This document shows positions 1-10,891 of a DNA stretch of 64,000 bases, in pieces. The notes beneath the pieces are model-generated. The model was not told the origin of the DNA. It saw only the letters and a program-made list of their open reading frames with translations, and searched no databases. The stretch comes from Ascoidea rubescens DSM 1968 (lineage: Eukaryota > Ascomycota > Saccharomycetes > Ascoideales > Ascoideaceae): NCBI RefSeq assembly GCF_001661345.1, contig NW_017962928.1, forward strand, positions 254,934 through 318,933, read 5' to 3'. Position numbers and translations under genes: made by a program. Within the stretch, counting starts at the first letter, position 1; each line of letters begins with the position of its first letter.

Positions 1-232
1 TGCTTCACACTTTCTTGATCTGCTTCAGCTATACTTGCTACATTACTGTTTCATATCAATTGCTATTCAAGATTTCTCATTATCAATCAACTACTGATTT
101 GATACAACCCCTACAATTGCTTACACTTATTCAACCTACTTATATTCACATCCTATAATCTCGTTTTTTAATATTCTTATATTTTCATATTCTCATTTTT
201 TTGCACATTCTTAGATATCTTTCAAAATTAAG
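1..232 (+). promoter_or_regulatory. Upstream region of HSP104
   Basis: AT-rich, pyrimidine-rich leader in front of the HSP104 start codon. One CCCCT (STRE-type core) lies at 108-112, about 120 bp before the ATG. I found no clear nTTCnnGAAn heat-shock element array. A single 5-mer is weak evidence, and the promoter may extend left of the window. Confidence 0.3.
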
Positions 233-2938
233 ATGGAAAGTTCCAATTTTACAGACAGAGTTTTAACAATAATTGAAAATGCTCAAACTATTGCTCAAGA
301 TCAATCTCATACCCAACTCTTGCCTTTGCATGTTCTAGCTGCAATGACTGAGCCCGAAAAGGATGGTTCACCATCCTATTTGAAAACTATAATCGAAAAA
401 TCAAGATTTGATTGGCAAGTCTTTTTAAGAACTGTTAACAAAAATTTGGTTCGTTTACCTTCTCAATCTCCTCCTCCTGATAAAATAACTCCCTCTTACT
501 CCACTGCCCAAGTATTGCAAAAAGCCGAAAAATATAAAAAATCTCAAAAGGACTCTTATATCGGTCAAGATCATATACTTTTAGCTTTACTAGATGATTC
601 ACAAATCGCTCAAATATTTAAAGAGTCAAACATATCAAATTTGGAAACAATTAGAAACGCACTACTAGATTTAAGAGGCAATAAAAAAATTGATTCAAAA
701 GTCGCTGATACAACTCAACAATACGAATTTCTCTCTAAATACGCTATAAATTTAACTGAACAAGCAAGACAAGGGAAACTAGACCCTGTTATTGGTAGAG
801 AAGAAGAAATCAGAAGAACAATTAGAGTCCTTTCAAGAAGAACTAAGAGTAATCCTTGCTTAATAGGTGACCCCGGTGTTGGTAAGACCTCAATTGTTGA
901 AGGTGTTGCCTTAAGAATTATTGACTCAGATGTCCCCACCGTTTTGCAAAATTGTAAATTATATTCGTTAGATGTAACTGCTTTAAGAGCTGGTGCTAAA
1001 TTTCAAGGTGAATTTGAAGAAAGAGTTAAAGGTGTTCTTAAAGACATCGAAGATTCAAAGGAAATGATCATCTTATTCATTGATGAAATTCACATGATTA
1101 TGGGTGATAACAACTCAGCCGCTAACTTGTTAAAACCAATGTTAGCTAGAGGCTCTTTGCACTGTATTGGTGCAACAACAATCACAGAGTATAGAAAATA
1201 TGTTGAAAAAGATGGTGCCTTTGAAAGAAGATTTCAAAAGATCGATGTTAAAGAACCAAATGTTAGAGAAGCGACTGCCATCTTAAGAGGTTTGGCCCCA
1301 AAATATGAAATCCACCATGGTGTTAGAATCTTGGATTCTGCTTTAGTAACTGCCGCTGTTCTTGCTAAAAGATACCTAACTTATAGAAAATTGCCTGATT
1401 CTGCTGTTGATTTAATCGATGAAAGTGCTGCAACTGTCGCTGTAGCAAGAGATTCGAAACCCGAAGAATTAGATATGAAAGAAAGACAACTACAACTAAT
1501 TCAAGTTGAAATCAAAGCACTTCAAAGAGATATCGGAACAGATGCTTCTACCAAAGAAAGATTGGAACAAGCAAAACAAAAAGAAGCCTCTCTAGAAGAT
1601 GAATTAAGACCGCTTCGAGAAAGATTTAACCAAGAAAAAGCAGGCCACGAGCAATTAACTTCTGCTAAAAGAAAATTGGATGAACTAGAAATTAAAGCAT
1701 CAGATGCTGAAAGAAGACATGATACCACTACCGCTGCCGATTTAAGATATTTTGCAATTCCTGATGTTAAAAATCTTATTGCAAAATTGGAAGAAAAAGT
1801 CGCAGAAGAAGAAAAGGATTTGGGTGCAACAGCAATGATTCAAAACGTTGTTGGCTCAGAGCAAGTTGCTGAAACCGCAGCAAGATTGACTGGTATCCCA
1901 GTTTCGAAATTGACTCAAACTGAAAATCTAAAATTAATTAATATGGAAAAGGAATTATCTGCACATGTTGTTGGTCAAAGTCAAGCTGTTAAAGCTGTTG
2001 CTAATGGTATTAGACTTACAAGATCTGGTTTAGCTAATCCAAATCAACCTGCGTCATTTTTGTTTCTTGGATTATCTGGTTCAGGTAAAACTGAACTTGC
2101 TAAAAAATTGGCGGGATTTTTATTCAACGATGAAAAAGCAATGATAAGAATTGATTGTTCAGAACTATCTGATAAGTGGTCATCATCAAAATTATTAGGT
2201 AGTGCACCAGGTTATGTTGGATATGAAGAAGGTGGTATTTTATCAAATGGATTGGCAAGACAACCTTATTCGGTCGTTTTATTTGATGAAATTGAAAAGG
2301 CTGCTCCAGAAGTGTTGACTATTTTTTTGCAATTATTAGATGATGGTAGAATCACTTCAAGTGCAGGAAAAACAATTGACTGCTCAAATTGTATTGTTAT
2401 TATGACATCCAATTTGGGTGCAGAATATATTCTCTCATCAAGAGGTTCAAAAGTTACACTCGAAGTAAAAGAACTAGTGTTAAATGTTGTTAAAACCCAT
2501 TTTAGACCAGAGTTTCTTAATAGAATTTCTGAGACAATTGTTTTTAACAAATTGTCAAGAAAGGCAATCGAAAAAATCATTAAAATCAGACTTGAAGAAA
2601 TTACTGAGAGGTTTGTCGAGAATAACAAAAACATCAAATTGGACGTTAGTGAAGATGCTATTGAATGGTTATGCCGACATGGTTATTCCGAAGATTTGGG
2701 TGCTAGACCATTGAACAGATTGATCCAAACTGAGATATTAAACAGACTAGCTATCTTGATATTGAAGAACCAGATACTCAATAAAGAGGTGGCAGTGGTG
2801 GAACTAAATCCCAACGGTAGAGGATTGATTGTCTTACCAAACCATGAGGTTCAAAATGAAGAAATGGATGTTGATGTCGATGAATGGAACGATGAAAACG
2901 ATGAAGATTGGTCTGATGATGGCATCAATCTTGACTAG
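233..2938 (+). CDS. HSP104: Hsp104 protein disaggregase (ClpB family)
   Basis: A 901-residue AAA+ disaggregase that threads aggregated proteins through a hexameric pore, working with Hsp70/Hsp40 in the cytosol and nucleus. Seen in order: a Clp N-terminal repeat domain (about 1-150), AAA1 with Walker [10 protein letters not shown] near 213 and a Walker B ending LFIDEIH, a coiled-coil middle domain (about 410-540), and AAA2 with Walker [10 protein letters not shown] near 613 and VVLFDEIEK. The last 25 residues are strongly acidic and end DDGINLD. That resembles the acidic cytosolic Hsp104 tail that binds TPR cochaperones and is unlike mitochondrial Hsp78, and no presequence is present. Length matches the family (about 908 in S. 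cerevisiae). I scanned the whole ORF and found no CTG codon. Confidence 0.97.
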   Translation: MESSNFTDRVLTIIENAQTIAQDQSHTQLLPLHVLAAMTEPEKDGSPSYLKTIIEKSRFDWQVFLRTVNKNLVRLPSQSPPPDKITPSYSTAQVLQKAEKYKKSQKDSYIGQDHILLALLDDSQIAQIFKESNISNLETIRNALLDLRGNKKIDSKVADTTQQYEFLSKYAINLTEQARQGKLDPVIGREEEIRRTIRVLSRRTKSNPCLIGDPGVGKTSIVEGVALRIIDSDVPTVLQNCKLYSLDVTALRAGAKFQGEFEERVKGVLKDIEDSKEMIILFIDEIHMIMGDNNSAANLLKPMLARGSLHCIGATTITEYRKYVEKDGAFERRFQKIDVKEPNVREATAILRGLAPKYEIHHGVRILDSALVTAAVLAKRYLTYRKLPDSAVDLIDESAATVAVARDSKPEELDMKERQLQLIQVEIKALQRDIGTDASTKERLEQAKQKEASLEDELRPLRERFNQEKAGHEQLTSAKRKLDELEIKASDAERRHDTTTAADLRYFAIPDVKNLIAKLEEKVAEEEKDLGATAMIQNVVGSEQVAETAARLTGIPVSKLTQTENLKLINMEKELSAHVVGQSQAVKAVANGIRLTRSGLANPNQPASFLFLGLSGSGKTELAKKLAGFLFNDEKAMIRIDCSELSDKWSSSKLLGSAPGYVGYEEGGILSNGLARQPYSVVLFDEIEKAAPEVLTIFLQLLDDGRITSSAGKTIDCSNCIVIMTSNLGAEYILSSRGSKVTLEVKELVLNVVKTHFRPEFLNRISETIVFNKLSRKAIEKIIKIRLEEITERFVENNKNIKLDVSEDAIEWLCRHGYSEDLGARPLNRLIQTEILNRLAILILKNQILNKEVAVVELNPNGRGLIVLPNHEVQNEEMDVDVDEWNDENDEDWSDDGINLD

Positions 2939-3690
2939 ATGCTAAATGTTTCCGGTTAATAAGATTATAAAATGTTTTTTGTGTTTTGTTTTTTACTTGT
3001 TTTTATGTATTTTTGATTATATAGTTTTTTTTAGTTATTCTCTGGTATATATTGGCGTAATTTAACACGACCTTGGTAGATTAAAAGAAGATTATGTAGT
3101 ATTACATATAGATTTGTCGAGTAGAAATGGGTTGGAGCCTTTTTGCTCGGCTGTAGAAAGCCCTTGAAAGAGATTTAACCATGGTTGAAGAGCCCAAAAG
3201 CACTCTAAAGCTGACTCTTGTGGCTGACAAAAACTCTGGGTCTCAGTTCAAGTGCACTAATCGATTGTTTTTTGCTCCAAGTGGAAGAGAGCAGTGCTGT
3301 GAGGAAGAAGACCGAAACTGTATTGCAGAATGGGAGATATCTGGAGACTGGTGTTTCAGTGCTATTGGAGATTGAATTACAAGACTGTGGACCTCTTCTT
3401 TATGGCTAATATACATTATCCAATTGGAATAAACGGCTAGTGCTGGTGAGTTATCAGGGAAGATGGTTCAGAAATGTCCTAAATAACGCTTTTATCTAAT
3501 GGCAACGAATAGAAGTCATGGAAATTAGGCTGTTTGAATCCATATCCAGTGGTTCTTTGATTACAATAAAGTAAAGAAAGTCAGCAATGTATAAAAGCAT
3601 GGGTTTTTACAAAAGAAAGGAAAGAAAAAAAAAAGACAACAAATAAGACAAATCCTTTCTTGGTTCAATTTATTTTGGTTTATCAAAAGA
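2939..3690. other. Intergenic region HSP104-ADH with TATA box
   Basis: HSP104 3' flank followed by the ADH promoter. A somewhat GC-richer patch (about 3120-3420) contains only short overlapping ORFs. One of them, an ATG ORF of 64 codons at 3181-3375, resembles nothing I know. A TATA element (TATAAAAG, 3590-3597) lies 101 bp before the downstream ATG and is followed by an A-rich leader. Confidence 0.4.
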
Positions 3691-4770
3691 ATGGCACAAG
3701 TACCCAAGTTTCAAAAAGCATATGTTTTGGATCATAAAACATTGAAATTAAATCTAATCGAAGATTTACCAATACCTGAGTTACAGCATGGGCAGGCGCT
3801 TTTAAAGATCAAAGCAGCTGGATTATGTCACTCAGATTTGAACATCATAGGAGGATTACCACCATTTCAAGAGGATTTTATCTTGGGACATGAGATTTGT
3901 GGGGAGCTAGTCCAATTTAGAATTGACAAAGATAAAGAGATTAAAGAAAATGATAACAAATTTAAACAATATGAGGAGGTTTTAAATAGCATTGGAAAAT
4001 TATATACTGTTTATAATGTTTCGCCATGTCGAGACTGTTCAGTTTGCAAACAAGGCAACGAGGTTTCGTGTCCAGTCAATCACTTGAAGCATTATGGAAT
4101 CGGAAGAGATGGTGGATATTGTGAGTATGCTATAGTCGAGATCAAAGATTTAGTGTTAGTTCCAAAAGAATTGCAAGATAAACCAGAGATCTGTGCAATC
4201 GCTACAGATGCAATTCTAACACCATACCATGGAATTAAAAAGTTGAAGAAAATCGATGAAAACCACAAAATCTTACTCATTGGTGTTGGTGGATTGGGAT
4301 TGAATGCATTGCAAATCATCAAATCCTTCAATGGATACGCCATTTGCTGTGATGTAAAAGAAAGCCAAAGAACTCGTGCAAAGGAATTTGGAGCAGATGA
4401 AGTTTATGAAAAATTGGACGAAACCAATTCGTACCAGGTTGATTCAGTTATCGATTTTGTGGGAAACGATGAAACAGTCAAGCTCGCATTATCTCATTTG
4501 AAGCCCAGTGGAAAATTGTTGTTAGTTGGAATTTCAAGCAAGGGATTGAAATTGGAACCAAGAACCATCACAAGAATGGTCTGGAAAGAGTTGGACATTC
4601 AAACGACATGTATAGGCACTCAGCAAGATCAATTTGAGGTGTTGCAGCTAGTGGGTCAGGGAAAGGTTGTTCCTAAATTTGAGGTTTTCTCGTTATTTGA
4701 GGATTTGCACAGCTGTTTGGAAGACATGAAAACAGGAAAGCTCTTCGATAGAGCTGTTCTTGTGCCATAA
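3691..4770 (+). CDS. Zinc-dependent alcohol dehydrogenase, MDR family
   Basis: A 359-residue medium-chain dehydrogenase that probably interconverts alcohols and aldehydes or ketones with NAD. Catalytic zinc ligands are visible: Cys46 (GLCHSD), His67 and Glu68 (GHE), and probably the Asp of CAIATDAILTPYHG. The four structural-zinc cysteines occur as CRDCSVCKQGNEVSC. The Rossmann motif GVGGLGLNALQ is followed by an acidic residue (ICCDVKES) at the end of the second strand, which favours NAD over NADP. A charged insert of roughly ten residues (KDKEIKENDNKFKQYEE) sits between GHE and the structural-zinc lobe and replaces the usual GDRV-type turn. It is not an Adh1 orthologue: the ATDA..TPYH motif is typical of broader-specificity MDR alcohol dehydrogenases. 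The substrate cannot be told from sequence. No targeting signal is evident, so it is probably cytosolic. Confidence 0.85.
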   Translation: MAQVPKFQKAYVLDHKTLKLNLIEDLPIPELQHGQALLKIKAAGLCHSDLNIIGGLPPFQEDFILGHEICGELVQFRIDKDKEIKENDNKFKQYEEVLNSIGKLYTVYNVSPCRDCSVCKQGNEVSCPVNHLKHYGIGRDGGYCEYAIVEIKDLVLVPKELQDKPEICAIATDAILTPYHGIKKLKKIDENHKILLIGVGGLGLNALQIIKSFNGYAICCDVKESQRTRAKEFGADEVYEKLDETNSYQVDSVIDFVGNDETVKLALSHLKPSGKLLLVGISSKGLKLEPRTITRMVWKELDIQTTCIGTQQDQFEVLQLVGQGKVVPKFEVFSLFEDLHSCLEDMKTGKLFDRAVLVP

Positions 4771-5330
4771 CCACCACTAACCACCACTAACCACCACCAA
4801 TAGACCACATAGACCCAGTAAAACGCGATATATAGCAATGCAAACCCATCTCGTCCTCAGAAGAAGAAGCAGCCTCCAGAAGATTCCAAACAGCTCCTAA
4901 ACCACTGCTCATAAACAAAACTTTCTCCAAGTGGTTTATCCATAATTTTGTTCCAGTCTCGCCGAAGAGCCGTAAAACCTTCCATTTCTTCTCCGGCACA
5001 AGCTACAATCAAATGGATATTGGCCCAACTGCATTGTATTTCTATCATAAAACAAAAACCATGATGCAAAACAACAAGAAACATAATGCTAGAAAACAAC
5101 AAAACAGCAGAAACACAAAATCTGGCCAGCTAATTGCTTTCAAAAGCAACTATGGTTCGGAAACCCTGTTCGGAATGGGCTTCGGAACGGAACACAAAGG
5201 AGTATAAATACACTTGGATTTTCCTTCTGGGGTTTTGAAACTCCTCTTCATCAGCTCTATCACATTCGATTAACATATTTAACTGCCTACTTCTGCTGTG
5301 ACCTACTACTCTGTTTATATTTGCAATATA
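4771..5330. other. Intergenic region ADH-SKP1
   Basis: Begins with a short CCACCACTAA repeat (about 4773-4800), followed by unassigned sequence of moderate GC. A TATA element (TATAAATA, 5203-5210) lies 121-128 bp before the SKP1 ATG at 5331. No gene recognised; the ORFs here are short and unlike known proteins. Confidence 0.4.
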
Positions 5331-5918
5331 ATGAGCCATCTCACACCAAAAATCGTACTTGTCAGCAAGGATGGGAAAATATTCACTGTTGAGAAAGAGG
5401 TTGTCATGAAGTCTGTTGTCCTTGCAAATATTATCTCTGAATCTCTTAATATCAATGAAGATGATCAAGATGATGATGACCAAATACCTCAAGATATCGA
5501 AATCCCTGTGAGCAATGTTGACTCTGTTACTTTGAAGCTCGTTTTACAATGGTTGGAACATCATGTAAACACCGATTTTGATGGCAAAGATAAAGAAATC
5601 GGTATCGATGAAAGTGATGAGGAAAGTGATGATGATTATGAGTCCAAAAACGATATTAGAAAAAGAGATACTACTGTGCCTGCCTGGGACAAGAACTTCT
5701 TGCAAGTGGATGATTCCACTTTATATGAAATCATGCTAGCTGCAAACTATCTTAATATCAAACCCTTATTGGATATTTGTTGCAAATTAGTTGCTGAAAA
5801 AATCAAACAAATGAGTTACTCAGAGATCAGAACTCAGTTCAACATCACAAAACAATTCAACAAAGAAGAAGCTGAAGCCATTAAAAGAGAAAACGAATGG
5901 GCTGTTGATGTTATTTAA
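5331..5918 (+). CDS. SKP1: Skp1, SCF ubiquitin ligase and kinetochore adaptor
   Basis: A 195-residue adaptor that joins F-box proteins to the cullin of SCF E3 ligases; in yeast it also serves the CBF3 kinetochore complex and the RAVE complex. The N-terminal BTB/POZ-like fold is recognisable from KIVLVSKDGKIFTVEKEVV. A central acidic, variable loop (about 95-120) precedes the conserved C-terminal F-box-binding part (LLDICCKLVAEKI, then FNITKQFNKEEAEAIKRENEW). I chose the ATG at 5331 because the 11 codons upstream in frame resemble no Skp1, and starting there gives the family length (194 in S. cerevisiae). A TATA box at 5203-5210 fits this start. Confidence 0.96.
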   Translation: MSHLTPKIVLVSKDGKIFTVEKEVVMKSVVLANIISESLNINEDDQDDDDQIPQDIEIPVSNVDSVTLKLVLQWLEHHVNTDFDGKDKEIGIDESDEESDDDYESKNDIRKRDTTVPAWDKNFLQVDDSTLYEIMLAANYLNIKPLLDICCKLVAEKIKQMSYSEIRTQFNITKQFNKEEAEAIKRENEWAVDVI

Positions 5919-6282
5919 ACTAAAAAAATCTCAACATTAATTCCAATAATTGATTTTTCTATTTTATATCCTGTTGTGTTGGGTAATTAACTTTTCTATC
6001 TTTATTTTTGTATTACTCTCAATCTTTTGTTTAATCTTTTTATCTTACTTTTTTATTGTTAATGCTGTTATTGCTATCGTGGTTTATTGAAATTTAAATT
6101 TTATCATAGTTTTTCTTATATATATACTTTCTTTAAAAAATTTGATGTGTCTTTTAAGCAACGTTACTCTGTAGTACTAGAATTAGATTAGATTCAAATT
6201 GAAATGCGCATAATTTTACTAAATCATTAATACAATAAAAAATAATAAACGTAAAAAAAAAAAATAAATATACAGATAGATT
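5919..6282. other. Convergent 3' spacer SKP1/CTR9
   Basis: AT-rich spacer between the converging SKP1 and CTR9 ends, with poly(T) and poly(A) runs that probably act as 3'-end signals. No gene seen. Confidence 0.4.
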
Positions 6283-9200
6283 TTAATTAACTTCACCCAT
6301 TGAAATATCTTCATCTTCATCATGGTTTGCAACTTTCTCAATTCTTTCTTCCTTTTCATCTTTTTCATTTTCCACTTCACCACTATTCACTATGGCATTA
6401 TCATTGGCATTATCATTACCACCATCATTACCATCATCACTACCCTTATCTTCATTTTCATTTTCCTGGCCATGTTCTTCATTTCCATCACTTTTCTCAT
6501 TCAATTGTAATTTTTCCATTATACTATCATCTTTATTTTCATCTTCACTTTCATTAGAATTATTAGTTTCATCAAGATTTTTATTATCCTCTTCATTATA
6601 ATCATTTCTTTCTTCTTCTTCTTCTTCTTTTTCTTTTTCTTCTTCTTCTTCCTCTCTTTTTCTTTCCTCAACATCCTTGTCCTTCTCTTCCTCTTCATCA
6701 TCCTCATCATCATCAATCTTCCCTCTTCTTCTTTCTTTTCTAGCTGATGGTTCTTTATCTTCTATGTTATACTCAATCTCCTCATCACTATCTTCAACAA
6801 ATTCAGTCGATTTTTCATTTTCAATTCTCTTCTGTGTTAATCTTCTCTTCAAATGTCTACCTGATTCTTCATCGCCTTCAGCACTCTCTTTTCTCTTGCC
6901 GCTTCTTCTACCTTTGCCTTTTTCACCTTTGTGTCTCTTTTCTTTTTCTTTTTCCCTTTGTTTTTCGTTTATATTTTCCTCATCGTCTCCAAATAAAGAT
7001 CCATTATCTTCTGATTCATTTTCAACAAAATCATCATCTCTTTTCTTTTTCTTTTTCTCTTTTTGTTCTTCCTCGTCAATTCTCGCTTGAATCATTTGCT
7101 CTTTCCATTTTCTTGCTTCATTATCTAATTCTAATCTCTTTAAATAAAGCTCTCTTTCATTTTGTAATTCTTTAGCTCTATATTCTTCATTTTCTTTTTC
7201 AATTCTAGCCCTTTCAATTGCTCTATAATTTTTGGCTTCCTCAAATTTCTCTTTAAATTCCTTTTCATATGATAACTGTTTATTTAATTCATTCTGCACC
7301 TGGACTTTTATAGTATTTTTACCCATTGTGGCTCTTTGGTTCAAATTATCTGGGGAAAATGGCGGATTAGGCTCTCTAGCCAATTGACTTAAAGTTGATA
7401 TTCCTTCTTCCAAATCACTCAATGCAGATTGAAGTTCATCTGCTGTTCTTCTACTTGGTGCTAATTTTCTTATAAAATCTGCAATTTGAAATTGAATAAA
7501 TGCAATATTAAACTTTAATGATGGTATCATCATTTTATTATTGTATTTTTTTGCAATTTTTAATGCTTTTTTTGAATATTCCAATGCAGCCATCAAACTT
7601 GGTAATGATTTGTCACCCATTCCTCTTGCATACCATGCTCTACCTAATAATATAAAGTACTTGGAATCAGTAATAACATCATGCCCACCGTTAAACCTAG
7701 TGATTGCAATTTCATAGCATTCAATTGCTTTAGAATATTGTTTGATATCAATTAAAACATGCCCTAAATTGATAAAAATTGAAACATCATTTAAAGAATC
7801 TCTAATTTTTCTGAAGATTTTTAACGCATAATCAGAATCATTTAGCTCGGCAAAAATTATTGCAATACCTTGAGCCGCAAAAATATTATACGAGTCTAAT
7901 GATAGAACTTTTTGGAATAATTCTGCACTCTTAATATAATAGCCATTTTTTTTACTTTCATCACTTGAATTTCTGACTTTATACTCTCTTGCTAATAGTA
8001 AATAAACATTGGCTAAAGAAATTAATGAATAGCAGTCATGAGAATCATGATCGTTTAAAGTTTGAATATAATGATTACTTTCAGGATTTTCATTTTTATT
8101 TGGTGCATTTTGAAATATGGATAATTTTTTATTAAAGGTTCTTAAAAACCAACCGTAAAATGCTCTAACTTCAAGATTTGATTTATTTTCATTTAGTAGA
8201 GTAGTAATATTTTTTTCTAGTGTTCTAATGTTACTCAAGCTAGCAACATAATTTTCGTCCTTTGATAGTAAATAAATTCTTCTAATATTTGCATAAATAT
8301 AATTTGGAACATCAATTAAAATATCATTGTAATCATTTGAAATTTTATTAATGTCATTTGAAAGTTTGTGAGAATCATCTTGAAAAAAATTAATGTCATT
8401 ATCATTGACTCTTGTAATGTTATATCTAATTGTAATATCTCTCTCCTTTGATAAATTTGTAGGTTCAGATAGTTGATTATTTTTCAAAGCAATTTCAAAA
8501 AAACTTTTTGAAGATTCAAAATTTCCATTCAAATAATACAAGACTCCGATATTATTTAAAATTTCAGGAGGAATTTTATCATTGTCATCGTCATTTAGAA
8601 ATTTGATTAATTCAATAGCATTTTGTAAATATTTGAGAGATTTCTTTTTATCAATTGATTCATAATTTTTTGATAAAGTCAAATAGGAATTCAATTCTGG
8701 CAATTCTTTTGCATCTTTTGTTAGTTTGATATACTTTTCTAAAAAGGAAATTGATTTATCTAGACAGGATTTTATATTTTTTTTGATTGAATTTGAAGTC
8801 AAAGAGGAAGAATTTAAGGAAGATGAGTTTGAAGACTGATTTGTATTATTTGACGCATAGTCAGCCTTTTCAGAGTACAAGAGACCTAATAGATAGTTTA
8901 TTTCCAAAGAGTTTTGGTTTGATTTGATTAGAGGTTCAAAGGTTAAAATTGATTCTTCGATATTGTTATTGATTAATTGAATTTGACCAATACCGAATTT
9001 GGACAAAATATTATCGTTATTTAAATTTGCAGAATTTTGAAAATATTTTAAAGAATTTTGATAATTTGTTTTTGCAAAATAAATTCTAGCTAACCAAAAG
9101 TTTATTTGGGATTTTATTTGGGATGAAATTAGATTATTTTCTGTTTTGTTAAAGTTTAGAATAAGATTTTCAGCTAAGTCGTAGTTCTTAGTTGAAAATA

Positions 9201-10293
9201 AATAAGATACAAATATGATTAATAAAATTGGGTTATTTTTGTTTTGGGTGAAATAGTATGCAACTAGATTGATTAGGGAAGTGTAATCATTTACGAAATT
9301 TTGATCTTGTAAAGAGTTTTTAAAGATTGATTCGAATTTTAAGATCATTAACAAGATGTTTGAAGTCAAGTTATTTGGATATAGTTGCAAAGATCTTTCC
9401 CAAGATTTTTGAGCCAATTCTTTATCATTAAGAAACCATGAGCATAAACCTATACCTATTCTAGGATCAGGATTGAAGATTGGGTTATGAATTAGGATGT
9501 TTTGATAAATTTTGATTGCAGAATAATAATTTTTTTTGATAAAAAAAATGTTTGCTTTGTTAAATAAAGCAAAACAATTGAAGGGGTCTTCTTTTAGAAT
9601 TTTTTCAGTAGTTGTTAAAGACAATTCGTACTCTTCTTTTTCGAAATCGATTATTGATCTTGCTAGTTGGTTTGGGACAAAAAACGGGTTTTGATCAGAT
9701 AAAATTTTAGTTGCAATTCTTAAGGTTTCGAGTTTGTAATCGATGTTAGTTTGTAATCTTGATTTCTTAATGTATAGCCAAATCAAGAAGGATTTAAAAG
9801 TTTGTACGGTATCCAAATTGGATGTGTCATCATTGGTATTGTTTGGGTTGGAGTAATTTTGGTAAGATTGGAAATATTGGATAGCATTATCGGTGATAAA
9901 GATAGCATCGTCGATTTGATTTTTATTTGAAAAGGCATTTGCGATTAACAACCAAGCTTGCTTTGAAGCTTGTTCACTTTGTAGTAAGGATAGTAAAGTT
10001 TCTCTATCTTCTAAGGATTCGTTGAGGTTTATTGTCACCTCCTCATCTTCGCCCTGGATTGGAATTGATAATTGCTGTTGATGGGTCAATTTAATGTTAA
10101 AATAACTTTCAATCTGGAAGATGTAGTCCATGTAGTAGGAAAGATCATCTTTCAAAGATTGAGAAGAGGTGGAGGAAGTAATGGCGGCAGAACCGGCAGA
10201 GACAACAGAAGCAGCAGGAGCAGCAGAAGCAGCAAACGCAGAAGAAGAGGGAAGCGAAGGTGGCAATGGAGGCGAGCGAAGAGACATGAGCAT
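6283..10293 (-). CDS. CTR9: Ctr9, TPR scaffold of the Paf1 complex
   Basis: Scaffold of the Paf1 elongation complex, which travels with RNA polymerase II and promotes H2B ubiquitylation and H3 methylation. The clearest match to yeast Ctr9 is NPIFNPDPRIGIGLC, followed by KSWERSLQLYPNN. TPR helices fill most of the protein (e.g. SIFINLGHVLIDIKQYSKAIECYEIA). A Lys/Glu coiled-coil stretch (KEKFEEAKNYRAIERARIEKE) leads into a very long acidic-basic tail with poly-Glu, ending DISMGEVN. The frame is open to an ATG at 10545, but the extra 84 residues are hydrophobic and unlike Ctr9. I prefer the ATG at 10293 (or 10287, two codons later), giving about 1336 residues. A CACGTG at 10380-10385 then falls 87 bp upstream, where a promoter element is expected. 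Longer than S. cerevisiae Ctr9 (1077), mainly from loops and tail. Confidence 0.9.
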   Translation of the reverse strand: MLMSLRSPPLPPSLPSSSAFAASAAPAASVVSAGSAAITSSTSSQSLKDDLSYYMDYIFQIESYFNIKLTHQQQLSIPIQGEDEEVTINLNESLEDRETLLSLLQSEQASKQAWLLIANAFSNKNQIDDAIFITDNAIQYFQSYQNYSNPNNTNDDTSNLDTVQTFKSFLIWLYIKKSRLQTNIDYKLETLRIATKILSDQNPFFVPNQLARSIIDFEKEEYELSLTTTEKILKEDPFNCFALFNKANIFFIKKNYYSAIKIYQNILIHNPIFNPDPRIGIGLCSWFLNDKELAQKSWERSLQLYPNNLTSNILLMILKFESIFKNSLQDQNFVNDYTSLINLVAYYFTQNKNNPILLIIFVSYLFSTKNYDLAENLILNFNKTENNLISSQIKSQINFWLARIYFAKTNYQNSLKYFQNSANLNNDNILSKFGIGQIQLINNNIEESILTFEPLIKSNQNSLEINYLLGLLYSEKADYASNNTNQSSNSSSLNSSSLTSNSIKKNIKSCLDKSISFLEKYIKLTKDAKELPELNSYLTLSKNYESIDKKKSLKYLQNAIELIKFLNDDDNDKIPPEILNNIGVLYYLNGNFESSKSFFEIALKNNQLSEPTNLSKERDITIRYNITRVNDNDINFFQDDSHKLSNDINKISNDYNDILIDVPNYIYANIRRIYLLSKDENYVASLSNIRTLEKNITTLLNENKSNLEVRAFYGWFLRTFNKKLSIFQNAPNKNENPESNHYIQTLNDHDSHDCYSLISLANVYLLLAREYKVRNSSDESKKNGYYIKSAELFQKVLSLDSYNIFAAQGIAIIFAELNDSDYALKIFRKIRDSLNDVSIFINLGHVLIDIKQYSKAIECYEIAITRFNGGHDVITDSKYFILLGRAWYARGMGDKSLPSLMAALEYSKKALKIAKKYNNKMMIPSLKFNIAFIQFQIADFIRKLAPSRRTADELQSALSDLEEGISTLSQLAREPNPPFSPDNLNQRATMGKNTIKVQVQNELNKQLSYEKEFKEKFEEAKNYRAIERARIEKENEEYRAKELQNERELYLKRLELDNEARKWKEQMIQARIDEEEQKEKKKKKRDDDFVENESEDNGSLFGDDEENINEKQREKEKEKRHKGEKGKGRRSGKRKESAEGDEESGRHLKRRLTQKRIENEKSTEFVEDSDEEIEYNIEDKEPSARKERRRGKIDDDEDDEEEEKDKDVEERKREEEEEEKEKEEEEEERNDYNEEDNKNLDETNNSNESEDENKDDSIMEKLQLNEKSDGNEEHGQENENEDKGSDDGNDGGNDNANDNAIVNSGEVENEKDEKEERIEKVANHDEDEDISMGEVN

Positions 10294-10891
10294 GAAGTGA
10301 GTTGAAGAACGAGAGACGTAAAGATCTTGAGAAGATGGAAAAGGCCATAAAGAAGAAAAAGCTGAAATGAAAAGTTTGACACGTGATACATGCACATGAC
10401 CTAAAGGAGCAATCCCGGAGAATTGCTTTAGAATTTTCATTACGTCGTTGAAAATAAGCTTAAATAAGGCAGATGTAGATGGGGCAAGCTTAAAATAAAG
10501 GAAGAATTTATTGATAAAACACCAAGTAACTTGAAAAAAAACCATTACCACAACAAGACAACAAAAAGACTAGATCGTATATAGAAAAGATAGAGATAGA
10601 AACAAAAAAACAAACTGGAACCAAAAGGGAGTAGACACTGTGAAAAACTACAAAAAGAGAAAAAAAGTATAAGATAGTGAGGAATTAAAAGAGTAGGGAT
10701 TATTAGGAACAAAAGAACATTGACATGTTGATTAGTTTAGCATAGGCTTGATTCAAATTGAGGTTTAGTCAAAGTCAATTAGCATTTCATGGATTTCATT
10801 AGAATGATTGAATTGGGTATTCTGTAGATTGTGTCCAAAAAATAAATAAATCAATCCAATCAATTTAATTAGTTGTCCTGCTTTGAACCAA
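10294..10891. other. Intergenic region CTR9-NCE102
   Basis: Probable CTR9 promoter (it would lie within the longest CTR9 frame, up to 10545) followed by the NCE102 3' flank. It holds one CACGTG at 10380-10385 and A-rich sequence at 10540-10720. No further gene seen. Confidence 0.4.

Noticed and set aside
6677-7175. Ser/Phe/Leu-rich + strand frames opposite the CTR9 tail
   Set aside because: They are reverse complements of Lys/Glu/Asp repeats in CTR9.
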